Assembly: GCA_033439295.1 (NCBI GenBank)
Contig: JAVTLE010000007.1
Span: forward strand, 2,187,300-2,251,299
Source: Deuterostichococcus epilithicus
Lineage: Eukaryota; Chlorophyta; Trebouxiophyceae; Prasiolales; Stichococcaceae
Direction of reading: 5' to 3'
Length of the DNA: 64,000 bases
Shown in pieces: positions 12,301 through 23,500 of the stretch. The position numbers and the translations under genes are program-made. The notes under the pieces are model-generated. The model saw only the letters and a program-made list of their open reading frames with translations, was not told the DNA's origin and did not search any database. Each line of letters opens with the position of its first letter. Positions within the stretch are counted from its first letter, which is position 1.

Positions 12301-15189
12301 GCAGTGCCCCCGCCGGTTCCGCCTTGAGCCGCGCCGTCAGCTTCGCGTGACGCATCTGCGCCCTTGCTGCAGAGCAGCGCGCAGGGCAGTCCCTCAGCCG
12401 GAGCCCACGCCTTTGGAGCATCACTTTCATTCCTCCATCCCCCGCCACGAACGTACTGCTGCATCGTGGTGAGCGGCGGCCCAGCAATCGTTCAGCGGCT
12501 ACAAGGGTGCGGCAGGAAAGCACGCCGTGAAGTCAGCGCGCAGCACAGCAGTGGGTGCTCAGCCGCCAGTGGCCAGGGAGAATACACAGAGGCAGCATGT
12601 TGCGAGCTTTGACGGCAGCAGGCGCGCACCGGAGTTTGTGGACATGGGGTCGGTGACGCCCTGGAGCATGTCCTCCACCTTCACCGTCTGGCAGTGTTTG
12701 ACTCTGAAATTCTTGGGCTTCAGCTTGTACAGGTTCTGCGGCAGCAGGAAGCAGGTTGAGGCTTGGCGCACGGTCTGAGGACCCTGCGCCAGGGTCTGTG
12801 CCTTTCGAGTGGCAACAGCGCAGAACCAGCCTCACACGCGGCGCCGCGCTGCCAGCAGCCAGATCGACTTCTGCGTCGAGCGCACATGCTGTGGGATTAG
12901 CCTTGCCTGGAAGCTGAACGGGATCCTGATGGCGTTGAAACCAAGGAGCCGCATGCGCCGCACTATGTTGACCACATCTGCACGTGAAGACACACAGCTG
13001 ATCAGCCTGGCAGGATCCAGGAACAACTGCCGCTCTGCGGCTGCACATGATGCATGTCAGCATTGCATGCTCACCTTGGGAAAGGGCAGTTGGGCCCTGC
13101 CACAGCCCGTCGAAGCTGGTCTGCCCGACCTCAAAACCGAACCAGTTGATGCCCTTCATCTCCAAGAGGTATGGGCCATCGCAGATCTCGTAACCTGCGC
13201 AGCATGCGAACTAGTGAGGCGAGGGTTGCGGTGCTGCCTGGCTGTTGCGGGCTGCTGCGCCTGTCTGGTCCTCCCGCATTGACTTGCGACATTTGTGTGT
13301 CTCTCCAACTCTGTCAGACAGTTTGGCATATTGTGGCCGCCGGCAGTCAGCTGGCACTCTTTTCGGGCTCAAAAATTGGTCTCCATGGCTGACTTCAAAT
13401 TAAACCGCTCACCATTGCAGATCTTCAGCGGCCACGCCTTTTTCATGGGGTTAGGCAGAAAGCTGGCGCTCTTCTGGCCCGCCGCCAGCGATCGCCGCGC
13501 CTGGGCGGACTCGTCAGCGGGTGCATCGGCAGACTCGTCAGCGGGCACATCAGCAGCCTCCGCGGGCGGCTCGGCAGCGCCGGGCGGCGCAGGCGCAAGG
13601 ACGGACGCAGCATCGGGCTGTGAGGCGTCCGCCGAGCCGGGGATGGGCTGCAGCCTGTTGGTCTGCGGGACATGGAATGCACGCTCAAGGGCACACATGC
13701 TGACTGCATGCACACCGATGGGAGTGCTTCACTCTGGTCTGCTGGGTCCGCTGGGTTCACTGCAGCTGCAACTCTGTTCTGCAATGATGTGCGGGCAGCC
13801 GGCCACTGATGCGCCTTCATTTGTGCTATGCCCAAGGCAGCAGCAGTGTTCGGAGGTACGAGAACGAAAGGGCCGAATGGGCACCACAAATCTCATAGTG
13901 CCTGAAGACAAACTTGCCCTCACCTGCAGCTCGTAGTCAGTATCTGTGACGGGGGCCACCCACGGCTGCGGGCCCGTCAGCTTGCTGCCGAAGCCAGCCT
14001 GCAGCAAGCACAGACCTCGGTCGACCAATGCTCAGCCTACCCAAAAAGTCAGGCGCAGGCCATCTTGGGCAGGCCACACATGAGGTCACATATGCGGATG
14101 CCCCGTGACTTCTTGTGAGATTGGTCAAGTGGCAGAACAGACAAACAGATGACAAGATGATTGCGCACCGTCTGCTCGGGGTTGGTGGAGATGCGCAGGG
14201 GCGGCATGTTGAGCTCAGCGTCTGTCTCGGGGTCCGGCGCAGGCGCGGGCGGCTCAGATGGCTCTGGGGCCGGTGCCTGCCATAAGCCGGAGGGTTGAGT
14301 GCGCTGGGTTTTAGAATGCCCGATAGCCCTGATTGTACTGCCCGTACTGCTACACCCACGAGACCGTGCATCCGATCGGCTGTTGTGCCTGAGTACACCC
14401 AGCGTACGGATTAAACCTGCTGGCAACAGGGAAGCAACACAAGCGAAGCAACAAAGCCCACACCTCTGCAGGCTGCGGAGCGGGCACGGGCACCGGGGCG
14501 GGCTGAGGACTTGGCGACGGTGCCAGCGTGGGCTGCGACGCAGGCATCGGCGCAAGAGCAGGCGAGGGCTCGGGTGAGGGCGAAGTCGCTGGCGCTGGAG
14601 TGGGTTCTTGCTGAAGTGGCTGGGCAGCGGGCGTCAACTGGACTGTCGGCGCTGCAGCTGGAGATGGTTCCGAGCTGGAAGCCGCTGCGGGCTGCGCCAT
14701 TCGTGTAATCGCGGTTTCGCCCTGCTGGCCGGAAGGCATGGGGCTTGGTGAAGTGCTTGCAGTGTCGCTCGCGCCGATGGGCGCCGGCGTCGGCTGTGTG
14801 TCAGGGCTCTGCTGCCACGACACCTGCTTGTCTGCAGGCTGGCCTGCTGCTGCCGCTGGATCTGCGCTGGGCTCCACCGGTGCTGCCGTGGACTGCGCTG
14901 TCGGCGTTGGCGTGGGCGCTGTGCCACTCGGCGAAGACACCACCTCCCACCGGCTGGCCGAGTCTCTGGGCGCTGCTGCAGGCGCGGCGGCATCCAAGGA
15001 GCTGTTGACCTGCATCAGGGTGCGGTCTGCCAGTAGCCGTCGCCTGCTGGCAGCCGGCTGCTGCAGCGAAAGCAGGTCACCGCCGCCCATCTGTGCTGCT
15101 GATGCGGATGCACCCTGGCATGTTGTCGCGGCCAGCAGGCTGAGGATGCACGCAACCGCGAGCGTCCGCGGCCGGCGCTCAAGCGTCAT
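9306..15189 (-). CDS. Secreted GH5 family cellulase/endoglucanase without CBM1
   Basis: Seventeen exons, in transcription order: 15189-14464, 14276-14169, 13998-13924, 13662-13413, 13194-13075, 12977-12907, 12735-12630, 12366-12221, 11993-11954, 11766-11711, 11519-11439, 11262-11145, 10861-10702, 10481-10361, 10145-10026, 9757-9635, 9407-9306. They total 840 codons plus TAG and every phase fits. The protein opens with a signal peptide (basic start, then ACILSLLAATTCQG). About 380 residues of Pro/Ala/Ser/Thr-rich linker follow. The catalytic domain runs from MKGINWFGFE (about residue 399) to the end. Catalytic residues by family comparison are Glu592 in DILNEP (acid/base) and Glu743 in LGEFG (nucleophile). 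IDNHSN, SPHVYPP and WFWWSWNANSADTGG are further GH5 landmarks. It should cut beta-1,4-glucan outside the cell. Intron 6 is GC-AG, and exon 9 is only 40 bases. Confidence 0.92.
12736..12906 (-). other. GC-AG intron in the first GH5 gene
   Basis: On the minus strand the exon ends TTCCAG and is followed by GCAAGG; the acceptor is GCTGCCGCAG. The junction joins IPFSFQ to NLYKLKPKNF, which matches FSFVDL/FTLKPKPF in the paralogue. No in-frame GT alternative is nearby. Confidence 0.75.
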
Positions 15190-16921
15190 TTGGCTGATGC
15201 GGTGCCGGCAAGGCCTTAATGGCGGTTGCCGAGCAGTTGAGGGCAGCAAGTAGGTGCCGCCCGCGGGCGTTGCTAGCTTTTCGGCCCGGACCGACTCGGC
15301 CAGGCCGCGCCTATGTTTATTCCTTATAGAACTGCTGCAGCGCTCAGTCACTCCTGGCTGATGTTGCAGCCGCCGCCGAGACCTCGCGAGCGCCCGCGAG
15401 TCAGTTTCTGGAGCTCCCACGCTTCGGTCGCAAACATTCCAGCGAACGCAATCTGCGTGCAGGTAGCAGCATGAATTTAGTTATACCTGAAAGACTATTC
15501 GTGCGCAGACCGAGGTGCTGGGCTTGTGCGCACCTCAGCTGCACGCCCCTGGCATGCTTGCCCACAAGAGGCGAGGGGCTGCAGTTGCCGCGTTCCACAC
15601 CCGCAAGCCTTTAATGCCTTGACGGCGTGCGAGCACGTCACTTATCAAGCAGGGTTCTTGATCCGGTAGCGTGCGTCTCGCAGCTCTGCCCATTGCAGGA
15701 ACTTGGGACCAACAGAAAAGCCCTCAGGAGCAAACGCAGCCGACGAGCCGATGATCGCGGCGTACAGGACCGTGTTCCCTTTTCGTACATGAGCATCCAA
15801 AGCGAAAGTCTTTTCTGCCCGGGCAACATCCCACCTTGCACCTGGCGCACGAGATTGCGCGGCACTGGCCGGGGGGACAGTTGCTCAAATGGTGCAGATG
15901 AGCGAAGCGCTACCGCAGCGAGGCGGCCGCTCGAGGCTCTCGAGTGCTCCCGCACAGTGAACGAGATAGCAATGCGACGTGAGCAGTTGTCCACGACGCT
16001 GCGACGCCAGCACATTGTGCATGTAGGGCCGAACACTTTCGGATTAGTCACGAAGAAGTTGGTTGGCCAGCTGAATCAGTACAGAGTACCGTACAGTTCG
16101 TTCAATGCAGTGTTTTGCAGTGCTGCAGCCTGATATTGTTCGCAGCAGACACAAACGACAGGCGTGGTCCGCCATGCAACGGTGCCAATTGACTCAGGAT
16201 CGAACTTGGCGCTGTCCGTGGTTCTTCAGGGTTGCCGCTGTTTGGGTTCCTACCGCAGAGCATCAGACGGCCAGCCATAGCGACTTGACCCGAGGCTGTT
16301 CGTCTTCGTCCAATGGCGAGCGATGCTGCAATTCCTCCACAGGAGTAATCGCCGAGATCCGGCATGCCTGATGCTGCTCATCAGCCGCAGATGGGTGCCC
16401 ATGCCTGCATCCATGCCACTGGCAATTGGGACCCTGAGTGGCATTGAGTTGCCTGCACGACGCTCATCCCGGCTGACAGGGCTTGGGTGCATTAAACTCT
16501 GACCGTGTGACCAGCATAAACCTTTCACAGCATTTCATCACTTGGCCATACCTGGCCGCACTCATCGCGGCTGCTGCCAGGTCGCTTTGTAGTTGGAAGC
16601 GCATGCACCTGCAATTGACAAGTGCGATCCCATTCGGATCACCAGTGGCATGCTGGCAACTGCGCTTCATCTTGGGAATAAGCACATGGATCAAAAGAAA
16701 CATTTGATGCCTGCAGTACCCCTGGCAAGGACCGTACAATCCCTTACCAGGACGACTGGCGAGCACGGGTCTGGTGACCTCGCCTGGAGCAGTTCCATAA
16801 CGATGAGCCAGCCCATCTGTCACAGCTTGTCTCCGCCGCTGGCCACAAGGCGCCGGCCAGACATGTTGCATCACCATGGCCGCAGCTTGCAGTGGCTGAT
16901 CGAGCCAGTGCCCGAGCGTCG
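15190..16921. other. Intergenic region upstream of the first GH5 gene
   Basis: This 1.7 kb lies between the start of the GH5 gene (-) and the 3' end of the small oxidoreductase-like gene (-). Open frames of up to about 170 codons exist on both strands around 15630-16130, but they show no recognisable domain and no coherent exon structure. It presumably holds the GH5 promoter. I see no distinct motif to report. Confidence 0.5.
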
Positions 16922-17387
16922 CTAGCCACTGCCGCTGCTGCCGGATCTGCCGGCCAGGCGCCGCTCGAGTTCCTCAAACGGATCGAGTGGCGGCGCCCTT
17001 CCCTCGCGGCGCGCCAATTCTGCATCGTACGCCTTCAGGTCCGCCCAGTAGACGTCCCACACGCACTCCTTACAGCCCATCTGCATCTCAGGACATGCGC
17101 TCAATTGTGCCTTGACCAGGATCACCATGCGAGGAGGTCAGCAGAACGCGGCAGCGCACAACCTGCACATGCAGCGGCATTGCCCTGACCTGGCAACAGT
17201 CCTCAGGACCGGGCTCGGGCGGCTTCACCAGCAGCGAAGCTTCCGTGGTGGTGTGTGCCACCTCTGTCGCTGCTTTGCTGGTACATTCTCGAAGTGCGCA
17301 TGCTGCCGCGCGCACTGACCGCAGTGGCAATGGCCGCTGACGATGCCATCGCAAGGACAAGGCAAGAGATACTGCCAGATGCCTCAT
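16922..17387 (-). CDS. Small oxidoreductase-like domain protein, probably organellar
   Basis: Two exons, 17387-17190 and 17080-16922, give 118 residues. The joined exons read KPPEPGPEDCCQ then MGCKECVWDVYWADLKAY. This is the cysteine signature of the oxidoreductase-like domain (PF09791 type): PEP, CC, then GCxxCVWDxYW, followed by PFEELERRLAG. The domain's biochemical role is poorly known; the human relative OXLD1 is mitochondrial. I chose the ATG at 17385-17387 because it gives an Arg-rich, Leu/Ser-rich presequence without acidic residues (MRHLAVSLALSLRWHRQR). An upstream in-frame ATG near 17519 would add 44 residues. The gene diverges from the uS15 gene across 518 bases. Confidence 0.82.
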
Positions 17388-17905
17388 GTGCTGCAAAAAC
17401 CTCAATCTGATGCGTTGAGCCTGAGCACAGATCCAATGTTGCTTACGTGCACCAGCTTGGAAAGGTGACCAGAGAGCAACTTCGTTGGCAAGAGCTTTTG
17501 AGCACAGTGCGTTGCGCAAGTGCCTCGCTGATTGAGGCCAGAAGCATCAAGCCAAGATGCTGCGCCGTCCAGCGCATCATGCAAATTGCAAGATGGCCCA
17601 AGTATGCCTCTTGCCTCCTTGGGGTGATTAGTTCCTACCTAATTACACACCGTCATGAGCTCATGACTGCCCAGCGGCACTCTGGAGAGCCAGCAGACGG
17701 CACATCACGAACGTCTCACCAAAAACTTGCGCTTTGCAGCGCTCCAGAATCTGCACGAAGCTCTAAGCGCCGTTGTCAGGCGGACGACGTCGATCTGGGG
17801 ACAAGTAAATTTTGCCGGCATCGGTCTGCCTGTACTTTGCGTGTCGCTGAAGTGGGCCTTTGCGCCAATTTCAGCACGGACAAGACGTCTCAGTAGCTGG
17901 CGGCT
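17388..17905. promoter_or_regulatory. Divergent promoter region between the oxidoreductase-like gene and uS15
   Basis: The two start codons are 518 bases apart and face away from each other, so this segment must contain both promoters and 5' untranslated regions. I see no TATA box or other specific motif I would defend. The pairing suggests possible co-regulation of two organelle proteins. Confidence 0.5.
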
Positions 17906-19813
17906 ATGATCGCTCTGCTCAGGCATGCAGCAGAGCCGGTGCTGCTGGTGCTCGCACGCAGCTGCGGCAGGAATGTACCATTGGCGGCATCCTGCAATCA
18001 GGGCGCCTACAGCGTCGCAGCGCGGCAGTTCGCCACCCTCGGTGATGCCGCGAGCCCCAGCTCACCAGTTGGTGAGGGCCCAGCCTTCTTCCATGCATCA
18101 TGCTGCGTCACCACTTTTCCAGCAGCTGTTTGTGACATGTATTTTCCTCTGCCAACCAGTCATCTCACGGCTTCGAGCTTTAACTAAAAGCTCCAGGTGC
18201 GTTGCTGGTGGAGAACCCGCAGATACAGCTTCGTTGGCCGCGTGCATATGCAATCGGTGCTGTGGACATGCAGACCCGCCCGCGGCGACGCCGCCCCAGC
18301 AACAGGGCGGTGGCAGCGGCGGCGCCAAAGGCCGCAGCCCACACCGCTTTGGCAGCCCGTACCGCCCAGACATCCGCCGCTTCGTAGACGGTGCCGCCAC
18401 GCAACCGCAGCCGCCCGCTTCTGTCATTGAGACTGGCCTTCAGCATTCGGGCAGCGGCAGCGGGCTGCCGTCGCCACAGCTGGACCTCGTCAAACAGGTG
18501 CACGCGGCTGCCCAGCGGTGTCCAGGCGTCTCAAGCGCTGCGTCATCAACGATGTGGCAGTGTCGCGCCATTGAGCGCCGACGACGCCGCAGCTGCAGAT
18601 TTTTACGGCAGCCCCGGGCCATGGGGCCCGATCGTTAGCGCCCGCAGGCTGTTGCAATGAACCTCTGCCTGGCGAGCCTGGGCTGGATCAAACCCTATCA
18701 GCGCTGGCTCAACATTTGTGAAAGAAATGGCCTGACGCGTCCTGCCCGCAGTACCTGTCCGAGGAAAACGTCTCCCTGGCGGAGCAGCGGCAGGCCGCAC
18801 TGCGGCAGGTGGCGCACAATTTCCAGCGCTTCGAGGGCGACACCGGCTCCTCGGAGGTCCAGGGTGCGCGTTGTGCACATGCCAGGTTGTGTGTGTGGCA
18901 GACGGCCCGACGTAAAGCGGCAGGAAGCACACCAGCTGTGGTTGTGTTCTCGTTCCTCGCCCATTTTTTTGTATCTTTGCTAGATATCAATTGCAACCGG
19001 CAGCTGCATTGCTGCATTGCTTCAGCCCTTGCGCCAGCCAGGCGACATGCACAGCTGGATCGGTGCAAACGGCACAACAACACACGAGGCAGTCGGACGG
19101 CTCCCTCATTCTGTTGTTGGCCCCCGCTCGCAGTTGCGCTGCTGACGACGCGCATCGACCAGCTGGCGCAGCACATGCGCGTGCACCGCAAGGACTTTGC
19201 CAGCCGGCGGGGCCTGGAGGCGTGCCTCTCACAGCGCCGGTCGCTGCTGCAGTACCTGCGCCGCACCGACTTCACGGCGTACGCGCACCTCATCAGCCGC
19301 CTGGGCCTGCGTGACACCTACGCCAAGCTGGTGCGGCACGAGAGCTACCTCGCCACATTTGATGTGGCTCACTAGACTTAAACTGGTGTCCGCCCAGCAC
19401 CAGTCCTGAACGATTGCCACCAGGACGACGCGCAAACAGACCTGCTGTGTGTGGAGGGTCTGTGGCTGCCCCACGCACGCGCCGGGCCGGATGCTTCTTC
19501 AGCGGAAAGGCTCGTGCTGAGCTGCAGGAACCCACGGCAGTCATCTGGCTGCTGTGGGACTGCTGCTGGTGTCTGATCTCGTGCCTGAGATCAGTCTGGA
19601 GACTGAAATGTAATTTCGCACGTGCCGGCCGGATGTAGTCGAGTTTACTGATCGAAAGCAGCCTTCATACTATATGTTATTGTTTCTGTTATCTCTCTTT
19701 CCCTGAACCTGTATGCTCCATGCGCGCAGGATCGGGTCACGCTGCAGATCCAGCAGCGGCGGGCGCGGGGCCCCAGCGACAAGCAGAAGGCCAAGGCGCG
19801 GCGGCGTAAGTAA
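17906..19813 (+). CDS. Organellar ribosomal protein uS15, probably mitochondrial
   Basis: Exons: 17906-18071, 18274-18390, 18593-18633, 18752-18863, 19134-19330, 19730-19813, giving 238 residues. The S15 domain is clear: FQRFEGDTGSSEVQVALLT, then RIDQLAQHMRVHRKDFASRR, then SLLQYLRRTDFTAYAHLI and SRLGLRDTYAKL. The N-terminus looks like a mitochondrial presequence ending near SVAARQFATLG. The last exon adds a very basic tail (DKQKAKARRRK), suitable for rRNA contact. Its acceptor follows a strong pyrimidine tract, and the donor GTGCGG at 19331 is a common type in this window. If that intron is retained, translation stops at 19375 with a different end. The boundaries of the second and third exons are the weakest part; the region 18391-18592 could be partly coding. 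In the ribosome uS15 binds the central domain of small-subunit rRNA. Confidence 0.85.
19609..19613 (+). terminator. TGTAA signal inside the last uS15 intron
   Basis: The pentamer lies 234 bases after the alternative stop at 19373-19375 and before the final exon at 19730. It could polyadenylate a transcript that retains the last intron. Confidence 0.35.
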
Positions 19814-20565
19814 ACACAGCGGCGGCCGGCTTCGGCTGCTTCACGGTGGCGGGAACCTTCGGCGGTTTGACCTGTGGGTGCAGAGGCGTAGCGGGGCAGC
19901 GGTGGGACCTGAGAGGTTGCATCGTGCACAGGAGAGGCACCGGCGTTGCAGGCGGCAGCTGCAGTGCGACTGGCTGAAGATCTACGCTGCCTCGACAGGT
20001 GCTTGAGAACGGGGGTGTCTTTGGCTTATATACTGTGACAAGCCGAAAATCCTGGGTTGGAAGGCCGGCAATATAAGATGCTACTGTGCTGGAGAAAGTG
20101 TGAAACACTGTCAAGGTTGAAAAGGTACAGCTCACAACGGATTGTCCTGGTCTTGGTCAACCTTGTTTCGGCGCAATACCTAAAGCAGAGCGGTACCAAA
20201 GCTAGTAATCAGTCGTCAATCATGGCACTCACAAGCAGATCTGGCGAGCAGGCAGGGTTTGCCAGCCCGCCACCATACGAGCGGTGCACAAGTCAACGTC
20301 AGCACTGCCTATCTATTGTCAACGTCATCGCTACATCTTTGGTCTACAGCATCTAGGTGTTTTATCTGGAACGTAAATAGCAAGACCAACAGAGGAGGCT
20401 CAAGGGTTTGCAGTTGCAAAGCTTGCGGCAGTTCCGGTGCCAACACAGATGATCAAGGAATTCACCACTAGGGAGGCGCTGCCACAATTTGCGGCCGCAA
20501 TATCCCATGCGGAGCGGCCGCGCAGCGTAACTGTGGCGCTTTAACATCAGGCGCCGAGATCCCTT
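19814..20565. other. Intergenic region between converging uS15 and GH5-CBM1 genes
   Basis: No exon or RNA gene is supported here. It is less GC-rich than the flanking coding DNA and most likely contains both 3' untranslated regions. I found no TGTAA on either strand close to the stops. Confidence 0.5.
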
Positions 20566-23500
20566 CTAGAGGCACTGCCAGTACCACTCGTTCTGCCGGG
20601 CGCACACGCTTGGTGCAGCGCAGCCGCCCGCCCAGGGGGCGTCATCGCACGCGGAGCCTGCCGGACAGCTGGACTTGCCGCCGCACTGCGACCAGACGGC
20701 ATGCGCTGACGCATCGCCGCCTGACGAGCTGGGCTGCGCTGCGGCGGGCGCCGTGGTGGGCGCTGCTGAGGGCGCCGTCGTCGGCGTGCCCAGTGGCTTG
20801 CACTGGTAGTACCTGCGCGTTGACCGGAGTGATGTTTATCAGCTGCCTGTAAATGCCCAGAGTGCCAGGCCGCCTCTGGCAGCCGGCCCCTTCCCTCAAT
20901 TGCGCCAACAGACTTTAGCAAGCTTGCGACATCAAAGGTGCAGCCAGAGGTCCTGTAGCACCGAACAAAGCTCGAGAGAGCCGCACCACTCGTCCTGGCG
21001 CACGCAGGCGTCGGCGCCTGGCGCGCACTGGGTGCCGGGCCATGCGCCGTCGCCGCAGGCAGCGTCCGCCGGGCAGCCGGACTTGCCGCCGCACTGGGCC
21101 CAGGTCGCCAGCGCCTGTGTGGATGCCTGGCTGGGTGCTGGCGTGGGAGAGGGGGCGGCTGGTGCGGCTGTTGGCGTGACCATGGGCGCCGCCGTGGGTC
21201 CGAACAGGGGCGTGGGTGTGGGGGCAGTCGTCGGCTGCCCAGTCGGCTGTGCTGAGGGCGCAGCGGTCGGGCTGGCTGGGGGGCTTTGTGCCGTCGGTGC
21301 AGCGGTGGCGCCGGCTGTGGGAGCCTCGCTTGGCGCGGCGGTGGGGCCGGCTGTGGGCATCACCGTCGGCCCGGCGGAGGGCGCTGCCATGGGGCTGGCT
21401 GTTGGCGCTGAGGTGGCGGTGGCGGTGGGTGCCGATGTGGGGGCGGTTGTGGGCGCAGGCTCGGCGGCCCCCACGCGAGTGTACCACGGCTGCAAGCCGA
21501 CAGTGGCCAGGTAGTCGACCTTGTCCCACAGGATGGTCGTCCAGTCGTCGTCGACCTGGAGGGAAGGAGATTTGCGCTCTTCTGCCCGGCATCTCATCAG
21601 GCACAAGCCGGCGGCTTGGGGAGCGGTGCTCATCAGCGGCAAGCAAGGCCGAGATCCATGGCAGCATGCCCGCCCGACATGGGCCGACGCAGGACTCATG
21701 AGACGTGATCCGCTGAGCAGGCTGGGTCTGCCGCTCGCGTGTGGGCCGCCCTGACGGAGGCCGTTTCATTTGGCCACTCCTGCAAGCTGCGCGGGAGGGA
21801 GGTGCTGCACAGGGTGCAGGTGCAGGTTCCGTCTGGAAACGGGGGCTCACGATGCCGCCGGTGTCGGCAGAGTTGGCGTTCCAGGTCCACCAGAACCAGG
21901 ACAGCGACGCGGCGTGCTTGCCGTCGACCGCCGAGCCGTTGTTCAGCAGGTACTGTGCGAAGTCGGCCAGGCACTGCGGGGGGAGGCACACCGCATCCCT
22001 CATCCCGCATCCCGCCGCAGCCACGCTACAACCGCGGGCCCGGCCTGCCGGCGTGGCTCGACCATCTGCTGATGGACTTGCAGTGCAATCTGACGTGTCA
22101 ATTGGCTCATTGACGTGGCTCACACCGCCTGCGCCACATGCATGCTGCCGCGGGGAAGGGGGGCGTGTGCGCACCAGGAGGTCGCGGGGGTCCTTCAGCC
22201 TCGAGCCGAACTCGCCGATGACGAGCGGGAAGGTCCTGCACACCTTGTCTGCGTCGCAGAACCCGGCCTGCAGCAGGTGGCACACTCGGGACGGCTCAGT
22301 ACCACGCGCACCCAGCAGCTCGTCAGCATTCTCCATGCGCATGGCGTGCTGCCCCCCGCATGTTGGCCTCTTCCCCGGACGCCGCGCTCGGTCAGGTGGA
22401 GCAGGTGTGCATGAGCTGGGTAGGCACATTCTTTAGCGTGAAGATGTTATCTCACTGATGCAAGTCGGTGTCGGGTTCGTGACACAAACCCTACCATCAC
22501 ACCTGGTTGAGGTAGCCATGGGAGTAGGAGAGACGCGCGTACAGAGCCGCGCCGGTGTACCCGGATTGCGCGAGCGAGATGGTGGGCGGGTAGACGTGAG
22601 GCGACACGACCACGCTGCATGCGAGCACAGACATCAGTTGGAGCGTCAGCAACCGCTGCTGTTGCTGTTGCAAGCGAATGCTGTGGGACTGCCCCCTTTC
22701 CACAAACTTCCTACACTGCCAGTCTGCTGCATCTTTCAGCAGGTATGACCCGGTGCAGGTCCAAGGCCTGAGCCTTGGAAAACGCACTTGAACTTGGAGT
22801 TGACGACAGCGGTGAAGAAGCGTGTGGGGTCGTTGGAGGAACCGGGCGTGACGAGCGCCGGGTCCGTGGCGAAGCCGTCGCCCCAGTTAGAGCCGAAGGC
22901 TCCTTGTCCACAGCCCTCGACAAGATACACAGCATCTGCACCATGTAAGACAAACTGTTCACGACACTGTTTGGGCGTGCTGAAATGCGGTCATTCACAA
23001 CAAGGTGCCTACACTTGGGTCTGCTCTTGCTTGACTGCCATGAGTCCACCTCGGTTGCATGTTGCGGCCCGTTGCTGGCGGCACCGGCTTACAGGGCAGG
23101 GCGGCTACGCAGCCATGGCTTAGCTTACCAGGGTTGATGGCGGCGCCCTGAGTCATGACATCCAAGTAGGCGTCTGTCATGCGGTCCCAGCCGAAAGGGA
23201 TGGAGTCCGGCTCGTTCAAGATGTCGTACAGGGTGTAGGCGCGGGCCACCGGGTCCAGCGCGATGTTGGCCATGACACGCTTCCAGCCCTGCGAGGACAC
23301 AAGAACAGACAGCGCGGACTTCAGCACCAGCTCATCAAGTCGCTTGGGGTCGACAGTGATGTCAATCTGCCAGTTTTTTTAATTCTGCACTGCAGCTGCG
23401 AGATGCTGAGTCCTGCACGGCGCAGGAAGAGGACATGGGAATGGCACCAAATCACCGTGCATCAACACAGCAAGATGGAGGGTTGAGACGCACCAGCAGC

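Noticed and set aside
13413-13662. A separate gene in the Ala/Glu-rich minus-strand exon
   Set aside because: The exon joins the GH5 catalytic exons in phase at both ends, so it is the linker of that enzyme.
15627-16133. 168-codon plus-strand and 137-codon minus-strand overlapping open frames
   Set aside because: They overlap each other, have no recognisable motif and no supporting splice structure in a GC-rich intergenic region.
18391-18592. Continuous coding through the second uS15 intron
   Set aside because: The frame is open but Gln/Pro/Ser-rich, and it can rejoin the downstream exon only through introns of fewer than 65 bases or a phase mismatch. The 202-base intron fits phase and size better.
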